Shown here: positions 14,431 to 19,672 of the stretch, piece after piece
Layout of the letters: each line of letters starts with the position of its first letter
Numbering within the stretch: position 1 is the stretch's first letter
Source: JBNKLG01 sp050292235
GTDB taxonomy: Bacteria > Pseudomonadota > Gammaproteobacteria > Chromatiales > Chromatiaceae
Reading direction: 5' to 3'
DNA: 19,672 nucleotides
Assembly: GCA_050292235.1 (NCBI GenBank)
Contig: JBNKLG010000051.1
Span: 1-19,672 of the forward strand
Translations under genes and position numbers: made by a program
The notes under the pieces: model-generated
Databases searched by the model: none
What the model saw: only the letters and a program-made list of their open reading frames with translations
What the model was told of the DNA's origin: nothing

Positions 14431-14760
14431 TTACTCGGTTTCCAACGTCGTTCGGCCTTTAAGCACAAAAGCGGTGACCTGAGTACCAACCAGAATCATC
14501 GATCCTCTCTGACGGTCCTCACCGGACTCACTATAAGCAAAATTAAAGGTGCGTCTGACACCCAGTCTTCCAGACACCCGAATCAAACCCAGGCTGGCCA
14601 ACGAAGCGGTACCATCCAAAAACTGCACCCCTTCGCGTTCGCAGAGGGTTTTCGCTGAAGCACTGGCCAACTCCCTGGCCTGGGCACTGGCGCGCCACCA
14701 CCAGAGCAGCCCCAACAGAACAATGAAATAGAGTAGGGATTCCCCCCAAGCCGTCATCAT
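14431..14760 (-). CDS. DUF3301-type membrane protein
   Basis: A 109-residue protein resembling the DUF3301 family, whose function is unknown. One membrane helix lies near 8-22 (SLLYFIVLLGLLWWW), followed by a cytoplasmic domain with AREL, CEREGVQFLDGTASLASLGL and GRLGVRRTFNFAYSESGEDR. The N-terminal anchor and cysteine-containing core are typical of the family as I recall it. It is convergent with sspB (4 bases between stops) and lies downstream of the XRE regulator on the same strand, 76 bases away. Confidence 0.75.
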   Translation of the reverse strand: MMTAWGESLLYFIVLLGLLWWWRASAQARELASASAKTLCEREGVQFLDGTASLASLGLIRVSGRLGVRRTFNFAYSESGEDRQRGSMILVGTQVTAFVLKGRTTLETE

Positions 14761-14836
14761 CTCAACACAACCACTGGAAATGCTGACAGACTACCTCAGC
14801 TCAGCAGCAGAAACCATGGCCAGTGAGGCTTTCAGG

Positions 14837-15232
14837 CTAAGCAGCCTCTCCCATAAGACTGCGCACATTGCGCAGTACCCTAACGACCTGCCGGAACTGA
14901 TCCTTAGGCAATTTCTGCATCCAGACAGTGACTTCACGCAGATCCCCCGTCAACGGCCGACCACTCAGCTCACGCCCGGGTTCTCCGGGAGCCCTGACAT
15001 CAGGGCTACCACAAGAAGTCAGCTCCATTTCACCCCGCCCCGTCGCCAGCCATTCAAAACTGACCTCCATAAGGCGGGCCAATTCCGCCATGTGCGCCAC
15101 ACTGGGCAGTGAGACATCTTGCTCCCACTGACCACAGGCACCACGACTGACGCCAAGCATGCCGGCCAACTGAGATTGAGACAGGCCCATGCGTTTACGG
15201 GCATGGGTAATCCGGTTTGAAAAAGCATCCAT
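14837..15232 (-). CDS. XRE-family transcriptional regulator
   Basis: A DNA-binding protein with an N-terminal Cro/CI helix-turn-helix at about 5-60 (NRITHARKRMGLSQSQLAGM, then LGVSRGACGQWEQ). The Ala/Gly-rich recognition helix is followed by WLATGRGEM, a common end to this domain. The remaining 65 residues hold a proline/glycine-rich linker and a basic C-terminal helix (LPKDQFRQVVRVLRNVRSL), with no recognised ligand domain. I choose the ATG at 15232 (131 residues) because GGAG lies 6 bases upstream; the frame is open to 15382, but that extension looks non-coding. Target genes cannot be read from sequence. Confidence 0.82.
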   Translation of the reverse strand: MDAFSNRITHARKRMGLSQSQLAGMLGVSRGACGQWEQDVSLPSVAHMAELARLMEVSFEWLATGRGEMELTSCGSPDVRAPGEPGRELSGRPLTGDLREVTVWMQKLPKDQFRQVVRVLRNVRSLMGEAA

Positions 15233-15248
15233 ATTCATCTCCATTTCA

Positions 15249-15286
15249 TGGATATTTGGTTCTAGATTTCGGAAAGTGGATATTTG
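15249..15286. promoter_or_regulatory. Direct repeat, candidate XRE operator
   Basis: TGGATATTTG occurs twice (15249-15258 and 15277-15286), 28 bases apart start to start, just upstream of the minus-strand XRE start. ATCCAT/ATGGAT also forms an inverted pair at 15227-15232 and 15248-15253. Spacing near three helical turns fits paired repressor binding; autoregulation is an inference. Confidence 0.4.
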
Positions 15287-15400
15287 CAGGCACATCTTAA
15301 CCTTTATCCCACCCAGATGCATCATTTTCCCAAGCAGGGTTACAGGATAGCAATGATTAACAAAAGTCATCCATTCGCACAACCCTTCAGATTGACTGAT

Positions 15401-16207
15401 TCAGTTGTGGCGTGCGGGCTTGAGGCAGTCCAGTCGAAGTCGATGGCGTTCATCAAACAAGCGCCGACTACCCACAAAGACGGCCACCATGCTGCCCAGC
15501 CCCGTACCAAAAGCGATGAGCAGCAGAATCAGGATCTGATACTTGGCCGCTTCCAGCGGCGGACTGCCACCGAGAATCTGTCCGGTCATCATGCCGGGCA
15601 AACTGACCACACCAGCCACCGACATGGCATTGATGATGGGAATGAGACCGGAACGCAAAGCCTCGCGCCGAATATCACCAATAGCCCGGGCATAATCCGC
15701 CCCCAGGGAGAGCCGGGCCTCGATCTGACCGCGTTTTTCCCAGGCATTGCGGGATAGTTGATCCAGACTGATGGCAACCCCGGACATGGTGTTGCCCAGC
15801 AACATGCCCAACAAAGGAATGAAATATTGCGGACGATACCAGGGCTCCACCTGAATAATCACCAGAGAAGCCAGCAGAGCAACCGAATAGGAAGAGACAA
15901 ACATGGAAAAAGCGCCGATGCCATAGCCCCAACCCCCCTGAAACCGGCGTTGCTGCCGGGCCAGCACCTCATAACCCGCCACGGACAACATCACCAGGGT
16001 CATCAGCAAGACCAGCCAGAGCGCCTGCTGCTGAAACAGCACCTTCAGCACCAGCCCCAGCAACAGCAGTTGCACCAGACTGCGCATTGCGGCAATCAAC
16101 AAACGTCGCTCAATGCCCAGCTGCAGACGCCAGGAGAGGCCAGCCAGAAAAAGCACCAGGATTGCCGCACCGCCCAAATCCCAGGCCGACAGCGAAATCA
16201 GATTCAC
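15401..16207 (-). CDS. fetB: FetB-type iron export permease (UPF0014)
   Basis: The membrane subunit of a FetAB (YbbL/YbbM)-type ABC system, implicated in E. coli in iron export and peroxide resistance. It has several hydrophobic segments and the family blocks MLLGNTMSGVAISLDQL, EARLSLGADYARAI and SLPGMMTGQILGGSPPLEAA. The likely start is the GTG at 16207, giving 268 residues and a 4-base GTGA overlap with fetA. The frame is open to 16270, but that extension would overlap fetA more deeply and lies outside family homology. Family role is confident; the actual substrate here is inferred. Confidence 0.9.
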   Translation of the reverse strand: MNLISLSAWDLGGAAILVLFLAGLSWRLQLGIERRLLIAAMRSLVQLLLLGLVLKVLFQQQALWLVLLMTLVMLSVAGYEVLARQQRRFQGGWGYGIGAFSMFVSSYSVALLASLVIIQVEPWYRPQYFIPLLGMLLGNTMSGVAISLDQLSRNAWEKRGQIEARLSLGADYARAIGDIRREALRSGLIPIINAMSVAGVVSLPGMMTGQILGGSPPLEAAKYQILILLLIAFGTGLGSMVAVFVGSRRLFDERHRLRLDCLKPARHN

Positions 16208-16809
16208 TGGCCAGCCTCCCTGACACCCTCTGGCGTCAACAGCCAATAACGATCGCCCAGACGACGACATTGGCCGGTATCGTGGGAGACCCAGATGGCA
16301 GAGAGCCCCTCATCGACCAAACGGCGCACCAGTGACTCCACCCGTGCGCTGTTCTCCGCATCCAGATTGGCCGTCGGCTCATCCAGTAACAATACCTGAG
16401 GTGACCCCAACAACAGTCGCACCAACGACATTCGCTGACGCTCACCACTGGACATGCGGGAGAGGCTCCAACCCAGGGATTCTGCGGACAATCCCAGCGC
16501 CGCCAACAGTGCATCCCGCTTCGCGACATCGACATCCGGCCAGTGATCAGCAGGTGTATCCGCCCACCAGTGGCTCTCTGCAGGCAGATAGCCTATCAAC
16601 CTGCGCCATTGTGGCCCCGGCATGGCATCCGCATAGCGACCACCCAGGCTGACCCGCCCCTGATGGGGATCCAGATCCTGCAGGGCGCGTAATAAAAGGG
16701 TTTTGCCCACCCCGGAAGGCCCCGACAGGGCGAGGATAGAAGCCGACTCCAGACAGAAATCCAAAGGTGGCAGACCCGGCACCTGCAAACCGGAGACCAC
16801 CAGAGCCAT
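16204..16809 (-). CDS. fetA: FetA-type iron export ABC ATPase
   Basis: A 201-residue ATPase paired with FetB. Walker A is GPSGVGKT at 30-37, the signature is MSSGERQR at about 119-126, Walker B is VLLLDEPTANLD at 139-150, and VSHD supplies the H-loop. The signature begins M-S-S-G instead of L-S-G-G. The ATG at 16809 makes a TGATG junction with the trmB stop; a longer frame to 16929 lies antisense-free inside trmB and has no family similarity in its first 40 residues. Coupling upstream to trmB and downstream to fetB indicates one operon. Confidence 0.91.
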   Translation of the reverse strand: MALVVSGLQVPGLPPLDFCLESASILALSGPSGVGKTLLLRALQDLDPHQGRVSLGGRYADAMPGPQWRRLIGYLPAESHWWADTPADHWPDVDVAKRDALLAALGLSAESLGWSLSRMSSGERQRMSLVRLLLGSPQVLLLDEPTANLDAENSARVESLVRRLVDEGLSAIWVSHDTGQCRRLGDRYWLLTPEGVREAGQ

Positions 16810-17519
16810 CAGTCGAGGCGCCGGAACAGCAGATCCCAGACACCATGCCCCAGACGCTGCCCCCGGCGCTCGAACTTGGTCAAAGGGCGGGAATCGGGAC
16901 GGGGCGAATAGTGACCGGGACCGGCACAATTTTCAAAATCGGCACTGGCCGAGAGCTCCCGCATCATCTGTTCCGCGTAATCTTCCCAATCGGTGGCCAT
17001 ATGCAGAATGCCACCAACAGCCAAAAGGCGGGCACATTGGGCCACAAAGGCCGGGCGTACCAAACGGCGCTTATGGTGACGTTTCTTGTGCCAGGGATCG
17101 GGAAAGAAGAGTTGCAGACCGGCCAGACTGCCTGGGGCGAGATGGCGTTCCATGACCATCAGCGCATCCTCCCGGATCAGACGCAGGTTAGACACCCCCT
17201 CCTCCGCCGCACGGCGCAACAGATGCCCTACCCCGGGACGATGTACCTCAATCCCCAGATAGTTGCGCCCGGGATGGGCCTGAGCCGCTGCCAACAGCGC
17301 CTCGCCATCGCCAAAGCCAATCTCCAGCCAGAGCGGATGATCGTTACCAAACAGCAGCGGCCCGGTCAGACACTCTCCCTGCACCAGATCCACGCCATAA
17401 AAGCGCCAATGGTCAGCAAAGGCGCGCTCCTGACCCGGGGTCAGCCGCCCCTCACGCAGCACGAAGCTGCGAATGGGACGCCGCTTGACCGGTGCGCTGG
17501 AATCAGAAAAAGAGGCCAT
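16809..17519 (-). CDS. trmB: tRNA (guanine-N7-)-methyltransferase
   Basis: TrmB makes m7G at position 46 in the variable loop of tRNAs, using S-adenosylmethionine. The first ATG at 17519 gives 236 residues, matching the usual length. RPIRSFVLREGRLTPGQ (14-30) opens the domain; EIGFGDGEAL (66-75) is the SAM-binding motif; FPDPWHKKRHHKRRLV is the family signature. A TTG at 17543 in the same frame would overlap thiG further and is less likely. The gene overlaps the end of thiG by 17 bases, and its stop overlaps the fetA start. thiS-thiG-trmB is a common gammaproteobacterial order. Confidence 0.95.
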   Translation of the reverse strand: MASFSDSSAPVKRRPIRSFVLREGRLTPGQERAFADHWRFYGVDLVQGECLTGPLLFGNDHPLWLEIGFGDGEALLAAAQAHPGRNYLGIEVHRPGVGHLLRRAAEEGVSNLRLIREDALMVMERHLAPGSLAGLQLFFPDPWHKKRHHKRRLVRPAFVAQCARLLAVGGILHMATDWEDYAEQMMRELSASADFENCAGPGHYSPRPDSRPLTKFERRGQRLGHGVWDLLFRRLD

Positions 17520-18294
17520 CCACCGGACTGGAGGCAGAGGCAAAACGTTTGGCAGGCATACGTCCGGCCAGGAAGGCCTCGCGCCCGGCCTCGATCGCCT
17601 TTTTCATGGCCGAAGCCATGAGGATGGGTTTTTTGGCGGCAGCGATGGCAGTATTCATGAGCACACCATCGCAACCCAGCTCCATGGCCTCAGCGGCATC
17701 AGAAGCGGTACCCACACCGGCATCGACCAGCACCGGTACCTGGGCATTTTCGATGATGGTCATGATGTTGAGCTTATTGCGAATGCCAAGCCCGGAACCA
17801 ATGGGCGCCGCCAGCGGCATCACCGCGACACAGCCCAGCTCTTCCAGGCGCTTGGCGACGATGGGATCATCGTTGGTGTAGACCATGACATCAAAACCAT
17901 CCTTCACCAGCTCTTCCGCAGCGGCCAGGGTCTGAATCACATCGGGGAACAGGGTCTTTTCATCCCCCAGCACCTCCAGCTTCACCAGTTTGTGGCCGTC
18001 GAGCAGCTCCCGCGCCAGCCGACAGGTGCGCACAGCGGTCTCCCTGTCATAACAGCCCGCCGTATTGGGCAGAATGGTATAGCGATCCGGCGGCAGCACA
18101 TCCAGAATATTGGGCTCGTTGGCCTCCTGCCCCATATTTGTCCGGCGCACGGCAATGGTAACGATCTCAGCCCCGGAGGTCTCAATGGCGGCGCGGGTCT
18201 CCCCCATATCCTTGTACTTACCCGTACCCACCAGGAGGCGTGATCGGTAGGTCTTGCCAGCGAGGGTAAAGGTATCCTGAGTCGTTTCTGTCAT
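17503..18294 (-). CDS. thiG: Thiazole synthase
   Basis: ThiG is the TIM-barrel enzyme that forms the thiazole phosphate of thiamine from deoxyxylulose 5-phosphate, a glycine-derived imine and sulfur carried on ThiS thiocarboxylate. The 263-residue length is normal. K105 in LVKLEVLGD is the Schiff-base lysine. Other blocks are SRLLVGTGKYKD (18-29), RRTNMGQ, PNTAGCY, APIGSGLGIRN, VPVLVDAGVGTASDA and, at the end, ASSPVDGLF. The ATG at 18294 fits the family start. It follows thiS by 66 bases. No thiamine riboswitch motif is visible upstream. Confidence 0.97.
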   Translation of the reverse strand: MTETTQDTFTLAGKTYRSRLLVGTGKYKDMGETRAAIETSGAEIVTIAVRRTNMGQEANEPNILDVLPPDRYTILPNTAGCYDRETAVRTCRLARELLDGHKLVKLEVLGDEKTLFPDVIQTLAAAEELVKDGFDVMVYTNDDPIVAKRLEELGCVAVMPLAAPIGSGLGIRNKLNIMTIIENAQVPVLVDAGVGTASDAAEAMELGCDGVLMNTAIAAAKKPILMASAMKKAIEAGREAFLAGRMPAKRFASASSPVDGLFF

Positions 18295-18360
18295 GGGTTG
18301 TTCCAGAAGATGGGTCGATGGAGGTGAGCATTGTACCCCATGGGTCTGGCCCAGCGGTGA

Positions 18361-18561
18361 TCAACCACCGCCAATGGCCTGCACAATCTCCACCCGGTCA
18401 CCGGATTGCAGCAGATGATTGGGGTGCTCGCTGCGGGGCACCAGCTCACCATTGACCTCAATGGCAATGCGTCGGCCAGCCAGATCCTGCTCCTGAACCA
18501 ACTGCGCCAGGCTACAGCCCTCAGCCAGCGTCAGCGGTCCGCCATTGAGTTGTATCTCCAT
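18361..18561 (-). CDS. thiS: Sulfur carrier protein ThiS
   Basis: ThiS is a ubiquitin-fold sulfur carrier; its C-terminal glycine is adenylated and converted to a thiocarboxylate that feeds ThiG. From the ATG at 18561 it has 66 residues, the same as the E. coli protein, with IAIEVNGELVPRSEH in the middle and the required Gly-Gly end (QAIGGG). The ATG at 18567 is nearly as good and sits better behind GAGG; the frame is open to 18636, but this part is not family-like. It is the first gene of the minus-strand thi-trmB-fet run. The gene for its activating enzyme (ThiF) is not in the window. Confidence 0.93.
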   Translation of the reverse strand: MEIQLNGGPLTLAEGCSLAQLVQEQDLAGRRIAIEVNGELVPRSEHPNHLLQSGDRVEIVQAIGGG

Positions 18562-18651
18562 CGGCATCTCTTTCCACCTCGCGGTATGGGAATCAACTGC
18601 CAAGTTAAGCCTGTTTTTTGGCAAGGTGTCCAGCAAAAACCGGCATGATGG

Positions 18652-18660
18652 TGCTATGAT
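18652..18660 (+). promoter_or_regulatory. Extended -10 promoter of tRNA-Gly
   Basis: TGCTATGAT matches the extended -10 consensus TGnTATAAT except for one base and ends 11 bases before the tRNA. No clear -35 element is seen at 16-18 bases upstream. Its position suits a stable RNA promoter. Confidence 0.55.
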
Positions 18661-18671
18661 TGTTCACCGTT

Positions 18672-18745
18672 GCGGGTGTAGTTCAATGGTAGAACGGCAG
18701 CTTCCCAAGCTGCATACGAGGGTTCGATTCCCTTCACCCGCTCCA
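18672..18745 (+). tRNA. tRNA-Gly (anticodon CCC)
   Basis: A full cloverleaf can be drawn: acceptor GCGGGTG (18672-18678) / CACCCGC (18735-18741); D-arm with GTTC...GAAC; anticodon stem GCAGC (18697-18701) / GCTGC (18709-18713) around loop TTCCCAA, giving anticodon CCC at 18704-18706; T-arm with GGTTCGATT; encoded CCA at 18743-18745. It closely resembles E. coli tRNA-Gly(CCC) and decodes GGG. The sdhE gene starts 20 bases downstream on the same strand with no terminator between. Confidence 0.97.
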
Positions 18746-18765
18746 CCACCCTGGGCCTGGCCTGG

Positions 18766-19044
18766 ATGACGGATAACCTCTCCAACGAACAATCATCTGA
18801 CAACCCCAACCGGCTTCGCTGGCAATGCCGCCGCGGTCTGCTGGAATTGGATCTGATGTTCAACGCCTTTCTGGATCGGGGCTATGAAGATCTGGATGCC
18901 CGGCAACAGGAGCGGTTTCAGGCCTTTCTGAAAGAACCCGATCCTCAGCTACTGACCTGGCTGATGACCCCTGACGAGACAACACCAGAGATCTACGCAG
19001 AGCTGATTCAGCGTATCCGCCACAGCATCGTGACAGGGGCATAG
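18766..19044 (+). CDS. sdhE: Succinate dehydrogenase flavinylation factor SdhE
   Basis: SdhE (Sdh5/YgfY family) helps attach FAD covalently to the flavoprotein subunit of succinate dehydrogenase and fumarate reductase. The 92-residue protein carries the diagnostic RGLLE motif (R23-E27, in CRRGLLELDLMFNAFLD). This is followed by the helical core with FQAFLKEPDPQLLTWLM and PEIYAELIQRIR. About 15 polar residues precede the usual start, so a slightly longer N-terminus than E. coli (88 aa) is present. The ribosome site is poor. It follows the tRNA closely and may be read from the same promoter. Confidence 0.92.
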   Translation: MTDNLSNEQSSDNPNRLRWQCRRGLLELDLMFNAFLDRGYEDLDARQQERFQAFLKEPDPQLLTWLMTPDETTPEIYAELIQRIRHSIVTGA

Positions 19045-19228
19045 CCTGCCCGTTTTTCAGTCCGAGGACCCCATGGGGCGACCCTAGCAAAAAAACGCGC
19101 CAACATTTTCAGAAAAATCTGAGTAAAAAATCCGATTTGTCTGATTGTTTTCCTCGGGAATAGCTGTCAAAGTAGCGGCCGTTTTCTCTAGTTTTACTGT
19201 CATCCTGAAGCCGTAACAGGGATTGTCC
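19045..19228. other. Intergenic region before the type I secretion gene
   Basis: 184 bases with no gene. It holds a palindrome CCCCATGGGG (19069-19078) and a small AT-rich hairpin TCAGA/TCTGA with an AAAA loop (19109-19122). Neither is a clear terminator. AGGGA at about 19218-19222 serves as ribosome site for the next gene. I see no confident promoter. Confidence 0.5.
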
Positions 19229-19672
19229 ATGCCCCACTGTGCCCATCAAAACCCGCAGACTGACACGGGTCTGCATGCTCTGGTGCTGCTTGCCCGTTTC
19301 CACGGTCTGCCCGCCGATCCCGATCACCTGCAACACCAGTTTGGCCACGGCCAGCCCTTTGATGGCATCGCCATTCAGAAGGCGGGGCGCTCCCTGGGGC
19401 TGAAGACCCGGGAGGTTGATAGCAATTGGGATCGTCTGAGCCAGACGGCTCTTCCGGCTCTGGCCCGGCACAAAGACGGTCACTGGTTTGTGATTGCCCA
19501 GGTGGGCGGGGATAAGGTCCTGATCCAGGACCCCCTGGAAAAACGCCCCCTCTCTCTGCCCAAAGTGCTCTTCGAGCAGGCCTGGGACGGTCAGTTGATC
19601 CTGGCCACCCGCCGCCTTTCCTTGCAGAGTCTCAACCGGGAGTTCGGCATCGGCTGGTTTCTTCCTTCACTG
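19229..19672 (+). CDS. Type I secretion ABC transporter, N-terminal part (HlyB-like)
   Basis: 148 residues are visible before the window ends with the frame open. They form the N-terminal peptidase-C39-like domain of an HlyB/LapB-type transporter, which exports unprocessed RTX-type proteins or adhesins together with a membrane-fusion protein and outer-membrane channel. The order follows E. coli HlyB: TDTGLHALVLLARFHG (like DYGLYALEILAQYHN), LPALARHKDGHWFVI, IQDPLEKRPLSL, then the start of the transmembrane part, IGWFLPSL. The position of the catalytic Cys of true C39 peptidases is threonine here, so the domain should bind substrate rather than cut a leader. The ATPase domain and substrate gene lie outside the window. 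Confidence 0.88.
   Translation, partial: MPHCAHQNPQTDTGLHALVLLARFHGLPADPDHLQHQFGHGQPFDGIAIQKAGRSLGLKTREVDSNWDRLSQTALPALARHKDGHWFVIAQVGGDKVLIQDPLEKRPLSLPKVLFEQAWDGQLILATRRLSLQSLNREFGIGWFLPSL

Noticed and set aside
16204..16929. Longer fetA frame starting upstream of 16809
   Set aside because: The extra 40 residues overlap trmB and lack ATPase-family similarity; the ATG at 16809 gives a normal N-terminus and a TGATG junction.
16767..18243. Long plus-strand ORFs (284 and 256 residues)
   Set aside because: They lie antisense to trmB and thiG, which are secure; composition is that of a reverse-strand shadow.
18562..18671. Thiamine pyrophosphate riboswitch before thiS
   Set aside because: The conserved CTGAGA and ACCTGA elements are not present on the minus strand upstream of thiS.
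1..19672. CRISPR array, insertion sequence or integrase
   Set aside because: No regularly spaced repeats, transposase or recombinase motifs were found on either strand, and no copy of the tRNA 3' end elsewhere in the window was noticed.

Overview
The window reads as a chromosomal segment of a gammaproteobacterium outside the enteric group. The evidence is the order murA-hisG-hisD-hisC, an AlgW/DegS protease beside a Nif3-like protein, petABC followed directly by sspA-sspB, a short-form HisG, thiS-thiG-trmB, and a glycine tRNA closely matching the enterobacterial CCC type. Genes are dense, fairly GC-rich, and often joined by 1-4 base overlaps. I do not assign a genus.

Layout, left to right. 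(1) 1-3834, plus strand: the 3' two thirds of murA (peptidoglycan precursor synthesis), then hisG, hisD and hisC (histidine synthesis), tightly packed. (2) 3835-8360, an accessory-looking block: a HigB/HigA-type toxin-antitoxin pair on the plus strand, a small unrecognised minus-strand ORF in AT-richer DNA, and a minus-strand cassette ppk2 - two-helix membrane protein - large duplicated membrane permease - ABC ATPase. (3) 8361-10280: algW/degS (minus) and a Nif3/YbgI homologue (plus), with start codons only 12 bases apart. (4) 10281-10729: a 449-base gene-free stretch full of nested inverted repeats, ahead of (5) petA-petB-petC, the cytochrome bc1 complex, which ends at a strong terminator. 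(6) sspA-sspB, plus strand. (7) 14431-18561, all minus strand: thiS, thiG, trmB, fetA, fetB, an XRE regulator and a DUF3301-type membrane protein. (8) 18672-19672, plus strand: tRNA-Gly(CCC), sdhE, and the 5' end of an HlyB-like type I secretion ATPase gene that runs off the window.

Most genes are housekeeping: cell wall, histidine, respiration (bc1 plus the SDH flavinylation factor), thiamine, tRNA modification, envelope proteolysis and adaptor proteins. The less ordinary parts are the ppk2/ABC cassette with its internally duplicated permease, the structured region before petA, possible operator repeats upstream of higB and of the XRE gene, a promoter-like motif inside the petC terminator, and a PVWY (not PEWY) quinol-site motif in cytochrome b. 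I did not find a clear-cut new defence or mobile system. The best candidates for something undescribed are the ppk2/ABC cassette and the 10.3-10.55 kb structured region.
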